Assembly: GCA_019752575.1 (NCBI GenBank)
Contig: JAIELW010000008.1
Coordinates: 30,142-94,141, forward strand
Length of the DNA: 64,000 bases
Direction of reading: 5' to 3'
Source: Xanthobacteraceae bacterium
Lineage (GTDB): Bacteria; Pseudomonadota; Alphaproteobacteria; Rhizobiales; Xanthobacteraceae
The position numbers and the translations under genes were made by a program. Shown in pieces: positions 1 through 12,524 of this stretch. How positions within the stretch are numbered: position 1 is the first letter of the stretch; each line of letters starts with the position of its first letter. The notes beneath the pieces were generated by a model that saw nothing but the letters and a program-made list of their open reading frames with translations, searched no databases and was not told the DNA's origin.

Positions 1-2
1 CG

Positions 3-1382
3 GTCGGAATCGTGCATACGAAGTGGCCGTTCGTGCCGGGCCGCTTCAAGGACTATATCTCGACGCCGAAGCAGAACGATTATCGTTCGCTGCACACAAC
101 CGTGGTTGGGCCGGGCCGCCAGCGCGTCGAACTGCAAATCCGCACACAGGATATGGATCGCGTCGCCGAATACGGCATCGCCGCGCACGCTCTCTATAAA
201 GACAGCGACAAGTCGAACGGCGAAATTCTGCCGCACGATTCCAACGCCTACGCATGGCTGCGCCGCACGATCGAAATGCTTGCCGAAGGCTCGAGCCCGG
301 AAGAATTCCTGGAACATACCAAGCTCGAACTCTTTCACGACCAGGTGTTCTGTTTCACGCCGAATGGCCGCTTGATCGCGCTGCCGCGCAAGGCCACGCC
401 CATCGACTTCGCCTATGCGGTTCATACCGATGTGGGAAACAGCGCGATCGGCTGCAAGATCAACGGGCAGGTAGCGCCGCTCGTCTCCGAACTGCAGACC
501 GGCGACGAAGTCGAAATCATCCGTGGCGACGCGAAGACGCCACCGGCTGCCTGGGACGCCATCGTCATTACCGGCAAGGCACGCGCCGCGATCCGGCGCG
601 CAACACGTTCTGCGGTTCGCGCGCAATACACCGGTCTCGGCCGCAGGATGGTGGAGCGCGCTTTCGCCAAAGCCTCGCTGCCGTTCTCCGAAGAGAAATT
701 GCAGGCAGCGCTGCCGCGGCTTGCGCGGCACACCACCGAAGATTTGTTCTCGTCGGTAGGGCGCGCGGAAATCAAACCCGACGACGTGTTGCGTGCGGTC
801 GATCCGGAATGGCGCGGCGAGCGCGTCACCGGCGCGAAGACTCCGAAAAGCGAGGGCGGCTGGTTCGGCCTGCGGCGCGCGAGCTCGCTCAAATTCCGGA
901 TTCCCGAAAAGAGCAAAGAGGAAAAAACGGCGGCGATCCCGATCCGCGGCATCAACGGCGAGTTGCCGGTGCGCTTCGCGCCGAACGGCGGCGCGGTGCC
1001 GGGCGACCGCATCGTCGGTATTCTTACGCCGGGCGAGGGGATTACGATCTATCCGATCCATTCGCCGGCGCTGAAAGAGTACGACGATCAACCGGAGCGC
1101 TGGCTCGACGTTCGCTGGGACATGGAAGAAGCCGTGCCGCAGCGTTTCCCGGCGCAGGTCGGGGTCACGGTGAAGAACGTGCCGGGCTCGCTCGCGCAGG
1201 TCGCAACCGTCATCGGCGAGCACGGCGGAAATATCGATAACATCCGCATGAGCGGCAAATCGCCGGACTTCACGCGCATGGTGATCGATGTCGAGGTGTT
1301 CGATCTCAAGCACTTGAATGCGATCATCACGCAGCTTCGCGCGAAGAAAGTTGTGTCGGCGGCGGAGCGCGTCAATGGGTGA
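3..1382 (+). CDS. rsh: RelA/SpoT (p)ppGpp synthetase/hydrolase, 5'-truncated
   Basis: C-terminal ~459 residues of a bifunctional (p)ppGpp synthetase/hydrolase, the cytosolic stringent-response enzyme. The frame is open to the left edge, so the HD hydrolase and most of the synthetase domain lie outside the window. Visible in order: the end of the synthetase domain ([37 protein letters not shown]), a TGS domain ([20 protein letters not shown]), a linker region, and a C-terminal ACT domain ([20 protein letters not shown]). The last 8 bases overlap pdxJ, so the two are probably co-transcribed and translationally coupled. A single Rsh is usual in Hyphomicrobiales. Confidence 0.95.
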   Translation, partial: VGIVHTKWPFVPGRFKDYISTPKQNDYRSLHTTVVGPGRQRVELQIRTQDMDRVAEYGIAAHALYKDSDKSNGEILPHDSNAYAWLRRTIEMLAEGSSPEEFLEHTKLELFHDQVFCFTPNGRLIALPRKATPIDFAYAVHTDVGNSAIGCKINGQVAPLVSELQTGDEVEIIRGDAKTPPAAWDAIVITGKARAAIRRATRSAVRAQYTGLGRRMVERAFAKASLPFSEEKLQAALPRLARHTTEDLFSSVGRAEIKPDDVLRAVDPEWRGERVTGAKTPKSEGGWFGLRRASSLKFRIPEKSKEEKTAAIPIRGINGELPVRFAPNGGAVPGDRIVGILTPGEGITIYPIHSPALKEYDDQPERWLDVRWDMEEAVPQRFPAQVGVTVKNVPGSLAQVATVIGEHGGNIDNIRMSGKSPDFTRMVIDVEVFDLKHLNAIITQLRAKKVVSAAERVNG

Positions 1383-2139
1383 GAAAAATCCGATCCGTCT
1401 CGGCGTTAATGTCGATCATGTCGCGACGCTTCGGAATGCACGCGGCGGCTTTCAGCCCGATCCGATCCGCGCGGCACGCGTGGCGATTGCGGCGGGCGCG
1501 CATGGCATCACCATGCATCTGCGCGAAGACCGGCGTCATATCATCGATCTCGACGTCGAGCGGCTGGTGAAAGAAATCGCCGCACCGCTCAATCTTGAAA
1601 TGGCGGCGACGGACGAAATGCTCGGCATCGCAAAGAGACTGAAACCGCACGCGGTATGTCTTGTACCGGAAAAACGCACGGAACGGACGACCGAAGGCGG
1701 GCTCGACGTTATTGCTGGCGGAACAGCGCTGCGTGATGCGGTCAAAGTACTCGCGCCGCTCAGCCGGGTGTCGCTGTTCATCGCACCGGACCCGGCGCAG
1801 ATCGAAGCCTCCGCAAAAATGGGCGCCGCGGTGGTCGAACTGCACACCGGCACCTGGTGCGAAGCCGTGATGCACAAGGACGAAAAGGCTTCGCTCGGCG
1901 AGTTCAGAAAACTTGTCGATGGCGCGCGGCTTGCGTCCTCGCTCGGTCTGGAGGTTCACGCCGGTCACGGCCTCGACTTCGGCACGGCGGAATTGATCTC
2001 GACACTTCCCGAGGTCGCCGAACTCAATATCGGCCATTACATGATGGGCGAGGCAGTCTTCGTGGGTCTCGACGCCGTTATCAAGAATATGCTCGCAGCG
2101 ATGGCGCGCGGCCGGGCGCGGATCGGGGCTCTAGCATGA
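1375..2139 (+). CDS. pdxJ: pyridoxine 5'-phosphate synthase
   Basis: Cytosolic TIM-barrel enzyme condensing 3-amino-2-oxopropyl phosphate with deoxyxylulose 5-phosphate to pyridoxine 5'-phosphate, the last ring-forming step of the DXP-dependent vitamin B6 pathway. 254 residues, normal length. Family motifs visible: [17 protein letters not shown] at the N terminus, [12 protein letters not shown] around residue 45, VHAGHGLDF and [14 protein letters not shown] near the C terminus. The ATG at 1375 was chosen because the conserved N terminus begins there; an in-frame upstream start would run into rsh. It overlaps rsh by 8 bases and acpS by 4 (ATGA). Confidence 0.96.
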   Translation: MGEKNPIRLGVNVDHVATLRNARGGFQPDPIRAARVAIAAGAHGITMHLREDRRHIIDLDVERLVKEIAAPLNLEMAATDEMLGIAKRLKPHAVCLVPEKRTERTTEGGLDVIAGGTALRDAVKVLAPLSRVSLFIAPDPAQIEASAKMGAAVVELHTGTWCEAVMHKDEKASLGEFRKLVDGARLASSLGLEVHAGHGLDFGTAELISTLPEVAELNIGHYMMGEAVFVGLDAVIKNMLAAMARGRARIGALA

Positions 2140-2543
2140 TTATCGGCATGGGCTCCGACCTTTGCGACGTGCGCCGGATTCAGAAATCCATCGATCGCTT
2201 CGGCGAGCGCTTTCTCGACAGGATTTTTACGGCGAAGGAACGCGAACGCTCCGAGCGCAAAAAGCTCCGCGCGGAATCTTATGCCAAGCGCTTCGCCGCC
2301 AAGGAGGCCTGCGCCAAGGCGCTCGGCACCGGCTTTCGTGCCGGCGTCTTCTTTCGCGATCTCGGCGTCGTGAATCTGCCTTCCGGCAAGCCGACCATGA
2401 AGCTGACCGGCGGCGCCCTGAAGCGGCTGAACGCCCTGATTCCGTCGGGTTTCGAGCCGCAGATCGATCTCACCATCAGCGACGAGGGGCCTATGGCGCA
2501 GGCCATCGTCATCATTTCCGCGGTCCCCAAAGCGCCCCGTTAG
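2136..2543 (+). CDS. acpS: holo-[acyl-carrier-protein] synthase
   Basis: Transfers 4'-phosphopantetheine from CoA to the serine of apo-ACP, activating fatty acid synthesis. 135 residues, the usual size of trimeric AcpS. The metal/CoA-binding motifs are present: [14 protein letters not shown] at the start and [16 protein letters not shown] (conserved Glu) near residue 55. The start codon overlaps the pdxJ stop as ATGA; longer in-frame starts inside pdxJ are rejected because the protein begins naturally at MIIGMG. Confidence 0.95.
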   Translation: MIIGMGSDLCDVRRIQKSIDRFGERFLDRIFTAKERERSERKKLRAESYAKRFAAKEACAKALGTGFRAGVFFRDLGVVNLPSGKPTMKLTGGALKRLNALIPSGFEPQIDLTISDEGPMAQAIVIISAVPKAPR

Positions 2544-2614
2544 CCGCATTGCCTCGCTCAGGTCGCCCGTCTATACGGGCGGCGCTGCGAACCCCCGGAG
2601 AAATTTGGAAGAAC

Positions 2615-3361
2615 ATGAGCGTGACCACCGAGAAAAAGGAAGGCGGGTTAGGCGAACTGATCAGCATCGGCTTTCAGGCGCTGGTGATCGCGCTCGTTAT
2701 CCGCACGCTTCTGTTTCAGCCGTTCAATATTCCGTCGGGTTCGATGAAAGCGACGCTGCTGGTCGGCGACTACATTTTCGTCTCGAAGTTTTCATACGGC
2801 TACACGAAGTATTCGGTGCCGTTCGCGCTGATCCCGTTCGAGGGCCGCATCTGGAGCGGCCTGCCTGCGCGCGGCGACGTCGCGGTGTTCCGCAATCCGA
2901 AGGACGAAGGGACCGATTACATCAAGCGCGTGATCGGTTTGCCCGGCGACCGCATTCAGATGAACAACGGTCAGCTCTTTATCAACGGGCAAGCGGTGAA
3001 ACGCGAGCCGGTCGCGGACTGGGCGAACGACGATCCGCGCGAGAGAGGCAGGCCGATCAAGCGGTGGCGCGAAACGCTGCCGAACGGCGTGACTTACGAA
3101 ACGCTCGACCTCGGCGAGAGCTATTACGACAACACGCCGGAATATAACGTGCCCGCCGGTCACTACTTCATGATGGGCGACAATCGCGACAACTCGACCG
3201 ATAGCCGCGTGCAGTCGGCGGTCGGTTACGTGCCGCTCGAAAATTTCATCGGCCGCGCGGAGATCATGTTCTTCTCGCTCGCGGAAGGCACGGCGATCTA
3301 CGAGTTATGGCGCTGGCCGTTCGACGTGCGCTGGGGCCGCATTTTTTCCTGGGTCAGATAG
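2615..3361 (+). CDS. lepB: signal peptidase I
   Basis: Inner-membrane serine protease (S26) that removes signal peptides from secreted preproteins. 248 residues. A membrane anchor (ISIGFQALVIALVIRTLLF) occupies about residues 16-34, followed by the catalytic box NIPSGSMKATLLVGD with the nucleophile Ser43. The general-base Lys lies in DYIKRVIGLPGDRI, and the C-terminal box is GDNRDNSTDSR. The ATG at 2615 puts the anchor at the very N terminus. It sits between acpS and rnc, the usual alphaproteobacterial lepB-rnc-era order. Confidence 0.95.
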   Translation: MSVTTEKKEGGLGELISIGFQALVIALVIRTLLFQPFNIPSGSMKATLLVGDYIFVSKFSYGYTKYSVPFALIPFEGRIWSGLPARGDVAVFRNPKDEGTDYIKRVIGLPGDRIQMNNGQLFINGQAVKREPVADWANDDPRERGRPIKRWRETLPNGVTYETLDLGESYYDNTPEYNVPAGHYFMMGDNRDNSTDSRVQSAVGYVPLENFIGRAEIMFFSLAEGTAIYELWRWPFDVRWGRIFSWVR

Positions 3362-3373
3362 AATTTGGGCTTG

Positions 3374-4081
3374 ATGACGCGGAAGCAGAACGATCTCTCC
3401 GTGCTGGAAGAGCGGCTCGGCTACCGCTTTAGGAAGATCGCGCTGCTTGAAGAAGCGCTGACGCATAACTCGGCGGTCGTCGGCAGATCGCGCAAATCGG
3501 ATTATCAAAGGCTGGAATTTCTCGGCGACCGGGTGCTCGCGCTCGCGATCGCCGAAATGCTTTTCCAGACGTTTCCGAACGACTCCGAAGGCGATCTCGC
3601 CCGCAAGCACGCGGCGCTCGTTCGCAATGAAGCCTGGGTGGAAATCGCAATCCTGCTCGGGGTTGGAAATCATCTGTTCCTGGGCTTAAGCGAAGAGAAC
3701 TCCGAAGGCAGGCATAAGCAGACAATTCTGGGCGATGCGTGCGAAGCGATTTTCGGAGCGATCTACCTGGACTCCGATTACGCAACGGTATTTGCGATTA
3801 TCGACCATATGTGGCGCCCGATGATGATGAAGGCCCCGGCGAAGGGCGCGCGCGATGCAAAGACTATCCTGCAGGAGTGGGCGCAAGCGCGCGGCATGCC
3901 GGCTCCCGTCTATCGCGAAGTCGATCGCAGCGGCCCGGCGCACAAGCCGCAGTTCAGGATCGTGCTCGAACTTCCGGGAATGATTCCAGTCGAGGGAGTG
4001 GGCCCTTCCAAGCGCGATGCCGAGCGCGCGGCGGCATCCGTGATGCTCGCTCGCGAAGGTTTAGAGGCGGGTAATGACTGA
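3374..4081 (+). CDS. rnc: ribonuclease III
   Basis: Double-strand-specific endoribonuclease for rRNA processing and mRNA decay. About 235 residues. The RNase III signature RLEFLGDRVLAL and the second metal-binding segment ILGDACEAIFGAIYLDS are intact. A dsRNA-binding domain follows (TILQEWAQARGMPAPVY to ERAAASVMLA). The ATG at 3374 is preferred; TTG codons at 3365 and 3371 are in frame and would add up to three residues. No clear Shine-Dalgarno is visible, and the 12-base distance from lepB suggests coupling. The 3' end overlaps era by 8 bases. Confidence 0.94.
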   Translation: MTRKQNDLSVLEERLGYRFRKIALLEEALTHNSAVVGRSRKSDYQRLEFLGDRVLALAIAEMLFQTFPNDSEGDLARKHAALVRNEAWVEIAILLGVGNHLFLGLSEENSEGRHKQTILGDACEAIFGAIYLDSDYATVFAIIDHMWRPMMMKAPAKGARDAKTILQEWAQARGMPAPVYREVDRSGPAHKPQFRIVLELPGMIPVEGVGPSKRDAERAAASVMLAREGLEAGND

Positions 4082-4976
4082 GGAAACCCGCGCCGGTTTC
4101 GTCGCACTGATCGGCGCGCCGAACGCCGGAAAATCGACGCTGCTGAATTCGCTGGTCGGCGCGAAAGTTTCGATCGTGACACATAAGGTGCAGACCACGC
4201 GCGTGCCTGTGCGCGGCATCGCCATGGCAGGCATGACCCAGATCGTGTTCGTCGATACGCCCGGTATTTTCGCGCCGAAGCGCAGGCTCGATCGCGCGAT
4301 GGTCGGCTCGGCTTGGCAGGGCGCGACCGACGCCGATCTCGTGGCGCTTTTGATCGACGCGCAGCGCGGGCTCGACGGGGAGAACCGCGAGATCATCGGC
4401 AAGCTCAAGGAAGTACCGCAGCCGAAAATCCTGATCCTCAACAAGATCGACCTGATCGAGCGCGAGAAACTGCTCGGCCTGACCGCGGAAGCGAACGAAC
4501 TCGTGCGCTTCGAGCGCACTTTCATGATCTCCGCCACCAAAGGGGACGGCATCCCGGATGTTCGTGATTACTTCGCGAGCACGCTGCCCAAAGGTCCCTG
4601 GCTTTACCCGGAAGACGAGATTTCGGATGTGCCGATGCGCCTGATGGCGGCCGAGATCACCCGCGAAAAGCTCTACCTTCGGCTGCACGAAGAGCTACCC
4701 TATCAATCGACGGTCGAAACCGATTCGTGGCAGGAGCTGAAGGACGGCTCGGTGCGGATCGAGCAGACGATTTATGTCGAGCGCGACGGGCAGAAGAAGA
4801 TGGTGCTCGGGCAGGGCGGGAAGATGGTGAAGTCGATCTCGATGGACGCGCGGAAGGAAATCTCCGCCGAGATCGAGAAGAAGGTACACCTCTTTTTACA
4901 CGTAAAGGTGCGCGAAGGCTGGGGCGACGATCCGGAGCGCTATCGCGGGATCGGACTGGAGTTCCCGAAGGGATAG
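4074..4976 (+). CDS. era: GTPase Era
   Basis: Essential GTPase that binds the 3' end of 16S rRNA during 30S maturation. 300 residues. G1 is GAPNAGKST (about residues 15-23), G3 is DTPGIF, G4 is NKID, and G5 lies near SATKGDG. The C-terminal KH domain is present, but its GxxG loop reads VLGQGGKMVKSI rather than the common GKGG. The start overlaps the end of rnc, and recO follows after 3 bases, a classic rnc-era-recO operon. Confidence 0.96.
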   Translation: MTEETRAGFVALIGAPNAGKSTLLNSLVGAKVSIVTHKVQTTRVPVRGIAMAGMTQIVFVDTPGIFAPKRRLDRAMVGSAWQGATDADLVALLIDAQRGLDGENREIIGKLKEVPQPKILILNKIDLIEREKLLGLTAEANELVRFERTFMISATKGDGIPDVRDYFASTLPKGPWLYPEDEISDVPMRLMAAEITREKLYLRLHEELPYQSTVETDSWQELKDGSVRIEQTIYVERDGQKKMVLGQGGKMVKSISMDARKEISAEIEKKVHLFLHVKVREGWGDDPERYRGIGLEFPKG

Positions 4977-4979
4977 GCG

Positions 4980-5705
4980 ATGGAGTGGACCGACGACGGC
5001 ATTATTCTCGGGCTTCGCCGCCATGGCGAAGGCCACGCCGTCGCGGAACTGATGACCGCCGCGCATGGCCGCCATCTCGGTCTCGTTTACGGCGGCGGTT
5101 CGCGCAAGAAGACGCCTTCGCTTCAGCCCGGCAACAGCGTGCGCGCAGTATGGCGCGCGCGCCTCGACGAGCAGCTCGGCAATTACACGCTGGAAATTAC
5201 GCAATCGCGCGCCGACCGCATGATGATGGCGGCACGCGCGAGCTTCGGGTTGCAGACGGTCGCTGCGCTCTTGCGGCTGCTTCCGGAGCGCGATCCGCAT
5301 GCCGATCTTTTCGTCATGTGCGAATACATCCTCGACCGCATCGACGAGCCGGAATCGGCGTCACTGATCGCACGCTTCGAACTGCAATTGCTTGCCGAAC
5401 TCGGCTTCGGCCTCGACCTGTCATCTTGTGCCGCTACCGGTGCGACCGGCGACCTCATCTACGTCTCGCCGAAATCCGGACGGGCAGTCAGCCGCGCCGG
5501 CGGCGAGGAGTGGCGCGAGCGTCTTTTGCCGCTGCCGTCTTTTCTCCGCGAAGCCGCGGTAAGCGTCAGCCCCGCCGATATCGCCGCAGCCTTCACGCTG
5601 ACGGGCCACTTTCTGACCGTCCATGTGCTGGAGCCGCGCCGTCTGGAGCTTCCCGAGGCAAGAAGCTCGCTGATCGCGGCGGCGAGGCGTATGCGGGCGG
5701 CCTGA
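4980..5705 (+). CDS. recO: DNA repair protein RecO
   Basis: RecF-pathway mediator that anneals ssDNA and helps load RecA over SSB. 241 residues. The N-terminal OB fold begins MEWTDDGIILGLRRHGEGHA, and GLVYGGGSRKK lies in the DNA-binding face. The middle is helical, with the family motif ARFELQLLAELGFGLDL around residues 125-145. It lacks the four-Cys zinc finger found in some RecO proteins. Translation is probably coupled to era, whose stop is 3 bases upstream. Confidence 0.94.
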   Translation: MEWTDDGIILGLRRHGEGHAVAELMTAAHGRHLGLVYGGGSRKKTPSLQPGNSVRAVWRARLDEQLGNYTLEITQSRADRMMMAARASFGLQTVAALLRLLPERDPHADLFVMCEYILDRIDEPESASLIARFELQLLAELGFGLDLSSCAATGATGDLIYVSPKSGRAVSRAGGEEWRERLLPLPSFLREAAVSVSPADIAAAFTLTGHFLTVHVLEPRRLELPEARSSLIAAARRMRAA

Positions 5706-5744
5706 ACAGTTGAACAGCCCGCCGTGACTGAGTACCGCTAGATC

Positions 5745-7999
<2,255 letters not shown>

Positions 8000-8003
<4 letters not shown>

Positions 8004-9199
8004 TTCTTCTTGAGCAATTGCTTGTAAAGCTCGGCCGCGTGACCCAGAGCCTGCGGGAAGACCGACTCGTTTTCTTCGAGGATCACGACATCGGCATTCG
8101 CGATCGGAGCGATGTCGGCGGCGGTCATCCTGCCTTTTAGCGGCCTGTAGTCCGGCCCGCCGCGCAGGCCGCGGTAGAGGTAATTGTATCCCTTCATGCC
8201 ATGCAGGCACGCGGATTTCGCGAGCGTTTCCGAAAGCGCGTGGATGAAGCTGCCGCCGACTACGGCGACGTCTAGTTTCGCTTCCGGTCCGCACTGGCGC
8301 GGCTCGTAGCGCACGACCGGCACTTTATATCTGGGTTGCGGAAGCAGGATATTCAGAAGATCGAGCAGGTCGCGATCTTCGCCAGTTGCGTTATCGGAAA
8401 CGGTATAGCTCCATTTTAGCGCCGCGATCGGAGGCGCTTTGCGCTGGCGGTTGATTTCCGCGATCACTGCATTTGCCGCGTATGCCACGGCGAGCCGGTT
8501 CCAGTGCACGCCGCCCTGGGGGAACATGCCGAATTCGTATTTGCCTTTCATCGAATGCGTCAGCGTTGCGGTGTCGACGAAATTGACACCGGCCTGCTTC
8601 AGCATCGCGGCGAAGGCCGGCACCTTGCCGTCACGGTCGCGCTTCGCGCTCGCGCAGGAGAAACGATTGACGAAGGCTTCCGGGAAATGCGCGGCTTTCG
8701 ATGGTGTGATCAGATAAATAAAAGCGTGGCCGCGCGACTGGATGAAATCCTGCAGCTCCTTGAGCTGCGAGGCCCAGAGGCGGGCGGGCGCCTCCATTTT
8801 CGCCAGATCGCGCGCGCAATATTCGTCTAGATAAGCCTTCTCGATCAGGTGTCCGTCCTCGCCGCGTAGAACTCCCGGCGCACCGAATTGCCCAAACAGC
8901 TTGTAGCGGATCTGGTTGTTCACGCGAACGAATATGCGGCGCAGTGGAATCGATTGCGTCACCTCGTAGGCAATGGCGTGCTGGTTGTCACCGCTCGCAA
9001 AAGCCTGCCACGACCATTGAAATGGCTTCGGCGGATCGATCACGCCGCGCAGCGTGCGCCCGATGCGGATTTCCAGTTTCGGCGCATAGCTGCGTGCGAA
9101 CAGATTCCACGCGGTTGCGGCCGGCAACGCGAGAAGAGCAGCCATCGCGAGCGCGAAGAGCTGCGAGCGGGTCAGCGATGGTAGGCGGAACATCGTCAT
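8000..9199 (-). CDS. AlgJ/AlgX-like polysaccharide O-acetyltransferase (SGNH-like)
   Basis: 399-residue protein with one N-terminal membrane anchor ([21 protein letters not shown]) and a large periplasmic domain of the AlgJ/AlgX SGNH-like family, which places acetyl groups on exported polysaccharide. The His motif is GGVHWN (about residue 225); the Asp that precedes HW in AlgX-type enzymes is replaced by Val. The Ser motif is [10 protein letters not shown]. It starts 2 bases after the MBOAT gene stops, so the two form a pair in which the MBOAT protein would supply acetyl groups across the membrane. The substrate polymer is unknown; an EPS locus lies 42 kb away in the window. Confidence 0.8.
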
Positions 9200-9201
9200 C
9201 G

Positions 9202-10620
9202 CTAGAACCGGAAATAAATGAACGGAGTGAAGGGAACGGCAAAGGCGCGTGCGACCGCGATCACATAGAGTACCATCAACGCTGCAACCGCGACGCGATG
9301 GAGATGCACATTTCGCTCATATACGCGGGTAAGCGGCGCATAGAGCGGCGTTGCCGGTAGCAGCGAGAGGAAAGTGCCAACCAGCACTGCAAGCGGCAGC
9401 TCAGGCGGAATGTCGAGTGAGGACGCGGCGCGGGCAAAATCGAACATCGCCGTCAAATATTGTGCGATATGTTCCGCCGAGGTCGCGCGGAAGATCACCC
9501 AGCCGATCATCACGATGAACAACGTGACGGCAGTCGAAATGATCGCGCCCGAGCGCTCGAGCCAGCGGATCAGGAACATGCGGTCGAGCGTCAGGAACAA
9601 GCCGTTGTAAGCGCCCCACAACACGAAATTCCAACTCGCGCCGTGCCAGATGCCGGAGAGCAAAAAGCAGATCCAGAGATTGAGATAAGTCTGTGCCGCC
9701 GAGCCGCGATTGCCGCCCAAGGGTTTGTAGAGATAGTCGCGGATCCAGGTCGTTAGCGAGATGTGCCAGCGCCGCCAGAAATCGGTGAGCGAGCGGGCGG
9801 TATAGGGCATGTTGAAGTTTTCGCGTAAGCGAAAGCCGAGCATGCGTGCGAGGCCGATTGCCATGTCGGAATAGGCGGAGAAGTCGAAGTAAATCTGGAG
9901 CGTGAAGCAGATGACGCCGAGCCAGGCTTGCCCCGCGCCGAGTGTTACGGCGTTTGCGCCGAAAGCCGTATCCGCGAACGCGCCGCAGGTGTCGGCGATC
10001 AGGAGCTTCTTTGCGATACCGCGGGTGAAGCGAAGAAAACCTTCCCACGCGTCGTTCCACGTGACGGTGTCCGGTTTCGCGATTTGATCCTGCATCTCGT
10101 GATATTTGAGGATGGGACCCGCGAGCAGTTTCGGAAACATGAAGACGAAGAGGCAGTAATCCGAAAAGCTCCGCGCCGGCTTCGACGTGCCGCGATAAGT
10201 GTCGACGAGATAGCTGATCTTCTCGAACACGACGAAGGAAACACCGATCGGCAGCGCGATTTTCAAGAGCGGCAGTTGCGAACCTGCAAACGGTGCAAGC
10301 AGGGTGTTGAAGTTCGCGATCAGAAAATCGGTGTATTTGTAGAAGACGAGGATGCCGAGGTTGCTCGCGATTCCGAGCGCGAGCCAGAACCCGCGGGCTT
10401 CGTCGCGTTTGCTCTGCGCGATGCGCTTCGAAAGTACGTGGTCGAGCAGGGAGGAAGCGAGGACGACCGGAACGAAAAGCGGTTCGCCCCAGGTGTAGAA
10501 GGCGACACTGCCGAGGATCAGCGCCCATTTCTTCGTGGCCGCGCGATCGTTGAACCAGAGATAAAGGGCGTAGAACGCGGGAAACGCGAACAGCGCGAAA
10601 AACGGCTCGTAAAAAAGCAT
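9202..10620 (-). CDS. MBOAT-family O-acyltransferase (AlgI/DltB-like)
   Basis: 472-residue polytopic inner-membrane acyltransferase of the MBOAT family, thought to move acetyl groups across the membrane for polysaccharide O-acetylation. It has roughly 10-12 hydrophobic segments. Both MBOAT histidines are visible, in FWRRWHISLTTWIRDY and LSGIWHGASWNF, as is the family motif QIYFDFSAYSDMAIGLARM. The downstream AlgJ-like gene is almost contiguous. Upstream, 72 bases separate it from the metal-transporter permease on the same strand, so read-through from that operon is possible. Confidence 0.9.
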   Translation of the reverse strand: MLFYEPFFALFAFPAFYALYLWFNDRAATKKWALILGSVAFYTWGEPLFVPVVLASSLLDHVLSKRIAQSKRDEARGFWLALGIASNLGILVFYKYTDFLIANFNTLLAPFAGSQLPLLKIALPIGVSFVVFEKISYLVDTYRGTSKPARSFSDYCLFVFMFPKLLAGPILKYHEMQDQIAKPDTVTWNDAWEGFLRFTRGIAKKLLIADTCGAFADTAFGANAVTLGAGQAWLGVICFTLQIYFDFSAYSDMAIGLARMLGFRLRENFNMPYTARSLTDFWRRWHISLTTWIRDYLYKPLGGNRGSAAQTYLNLWICFLLSGIWHGASWNFVLWGAYNGLFLTLDRMFLIRWLERSGAIISTAVTLFIVMIGWVIFRATSAEHIAQYLTAMFDFARAASSLDIPPELPLAVLVGTFLSLLPATPLYAPLTRVYERNVHLHRVAVAALMVLYVIAVARAFAVPFTPFIYFRF

Positions 10621-10692
10621 GGATCTTGCGCCGCGCCCCTCGATTTCTTGCGGGGATGCTTAGCGGAAGGGGCCGCGCGCGTCCACGCCCTG

Positions 10693-11607
10693 CTAGGCCG
10701 TTCTCGGCTGCCCGCGTTTTGCGCCAAACAGCATTGCACCTAGCTGCAACAGGCCGGCCACCACGGCGATCGTGCCCGCGGCCCCGAAGGATATCTCGTA
10801 GCCGAACGCGAGCGGCAGCAGCACCGCGATCGCATAGCCGAAGATGCCGCTTGCAAGCGCAAACAAGAGCGACAACCACACCTGCGTCTTCAGATCGTCC
10901 GTTAGCATGCGCGCGGTAGCGGGAGGGCATACCATCATAGCAACCAGTAAGATCACGCCAACCGCGGAGAGCGAGACGACGGCGGCAAGCGCCGCGAGCG
11001 AGACGACGATACCGCCGATCAGTTGCGGCGGGATACCGACGGTGCGGGCGAAATCCGGATCGAAACTGACGACGCGAAGTTCCTTGAACAGAACCACGAC
11101 AAAGAGCGCGACGACCGCTAGCCCGAAAGCGAGGCGGCCCAGTTGCGGCGGCAGGCTTGCGAGCGCGTTCAGATCGAACAGACTCGCGAGCGACGTTGCC
11201 GCCGGCCAGATCGCGGTTTCGATATTGCCAAAGAGAATGTGATGCACGTCGAAACTCGTGCGCGCGACGCCGCTCTGTTCGAGCAACAGCACGCCGAGCG
11301 CGAACATTACGGTAAAAACCGAACCGAGCGCGGCGGAGGGCTCGACGCGCGCGACGCGCCGGAGGAACTCGACCAGCATTGCGGAGAACAGCGCGGCTGC
11401 GAATGCACCGGCGAGCATGACCCAGGTCGCGGTAGTCCCGGCGAGCACGAACGCGATCACGATGCCGGGCAGCACGACATGGCCCATCGCGTCGCCGAGC
11501 ATGCTCTGGCGCGTGAGCACGAGAAAGTTGCCGATCAGCGTGCAGACGAGGGCTGCCAGCGTGCCGACGAGAAGTGCGGGAAGATCGATCTGCAGAAAGG
11601 AAATCAT
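10693..11607 (-). CDS. Mn2+/Zn2+ ABC transporter permease (second)
   Basis: 304-residue ABC-3 family inner-membrane permease, with about eight or nine hydrophobic helices; GDAMGHVVLPGIVIAF is the usual ABC-3 motif. The ATG at 11607 was chosen: it overlaps the preceding permease stop as ATGA, and an in-frame extension upstream would lie wholly inside that gene. It is the last gene of a four-gene cassette of SitABCD/MntABCD/TroABCD type. With its paralogous neighbour it presumably forms a heterodimeric channel. Confidence 0.9.
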   Translation of the reverse strand: MISFLQIDLPALLVGTLAALVCTLIGNFLVLTRQSMLGDAMGHVVLPGIVIAFVLAGTTATWVMLAGAFAAALFSAMLVEFLRRVARVEPSAALGSVFTVMFALGVLLLEQSGVARTSFDVHHILFGNIETAIWPAATSLASLFDLNALASLPPQLGRLAFGLAVVALFVVVLFKELRVVSFDPDFARTVGIPPQLIGGIVVSLAALAAVVSLSAVGVILLVAMMVCPPATARMLTDDLKTQVWLSLLFALASGIFGYAIAVLLPLAFGYEISFGAAGTIAVVAGLLQLGAMLFGAKRGQPRTA

Positions 11608-12524
11608 GGTGTTGCCCGCACACGGCGCGCGCCGATGCCGCGAACGACGATACCCCGCGCCGCGCCGAAGAACACGCTGAGCAAAAGGATCGAGAATGCC
11701 ACCAGCACAATTACGGCTCCCGTCGGCGTGTCGGGACTGATCGCGGAGATCGCGGCGCCGAAATAAGCCGAGAAAGCGCCGATCGCAGCGGAAATCATCG
11801 TCATACGGCCGGTGTGGTCGGTCCAGAAACGCGCGGCGGCTGGCGGCGTGATCAGGAGCGCTACGATCAATATGAGGCCTACGACACGCAGCCCGATCAC
11901 GACTACAGCAAGCACCAGCGCGAGTATTGCGAAATCGAGGAGCCGTACCGGGAAGCCGTGCGCACGGGCGTAATCGGCGTCGAAGGAAATCAGCGTCAAT
12001 TCCTTGAACAGTGCCGCGACGATGGCGGCGACAATAAGCGAGAAAACCGCGAGCGTGATCGCTTCCTCGCGAAGCATTCCCGCGGTTGCACCGAGCAGAT
12101 AAATGTCGAGCCCCGCCTGACCTCCGGTTTTCAAGGTCTGGATGACAGTCAGCAGAACGATCCCGAGCGCGAAGAAGGTCGCGAGTACCGAAGCGATGGC
12201 GGTGTCCTCGGTAAGCCGGGTGCGGTTGGCGACCCACTGAATGGAAAGTGCCGCGAGGATCGCGGTGATCGCAGCTCCCGTGAGCAGGAAAGGTAAACTA
12301 CGCCCGGAAAATCCGAGCGCAACCGCTGTGATGAACCCAAGCGCAACGCCCGGCAGTGTCGCGTGCGCGACCGCGTCGGCAATCAGCGCACGGCGGCGGA
12401 GCATGGCGAAAACGCCGACAATGCCGGTCGCAGCGCCCAGCGCCGCCGCGCCTAGCATGACGACAATCGTATTGTAGCCAGCCTGCAGCAGGAGAACGGC
12501 GGCAAGCGGGTACACATCCTTCAT
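11604..12524 (-). CDS. Mn2+/Zn2+ ABC transporter permease (first)
   Basis: 306-residue ABC-3 family permease, paralogous to the gene just downstream. The conserved segment RRALIADAVAHATLPGVALG lies near residue 45, and multiple membrane helices span the length. It overlaps the ATPase gene by 4 bases at its start and the second permease by 4 at its end, so the cassette is tightly translationally coupled. Two separate permeases argue for the Sit/Mnt/Tro type rather than ZnuABC, which has a single permease. Confidence 0.9.
   Translation of the reverse strand: MKDVYPLAAVLLLQAGYNTIVVMLGAAALGAATGIVGVFAMLRRRALIADAVAHATLPGVALGFITAVALGFSGRSLPFLLTGAAITAILAALSIQWVANRTRLTEDTAIASVLATFFALGIVLLTVIQTLKTGGQAGLDIYLLGATAGMLREEAITLAVFSLIVAAIVAALFKELTLISFDADYARAHGFPVRLLDFAILALVLAVVVIGLRVVGLILIVALLITPPAAARFWTDHTGRMTMISAAIGAFSAYFGAAISAISPDTPTGAVIVLVAFSILLLSVFFGAARGIVVRGIGARRVRATP

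Noticed and set aside
9401..11710. Very long open frames antisense or out of frame with the AlgI and transporter genes
   Set aside because: They are Arg/Ala-rich, lack domains, and mirror the third-position G+C bias of the real genes; such shadows occur opposite most genes here.
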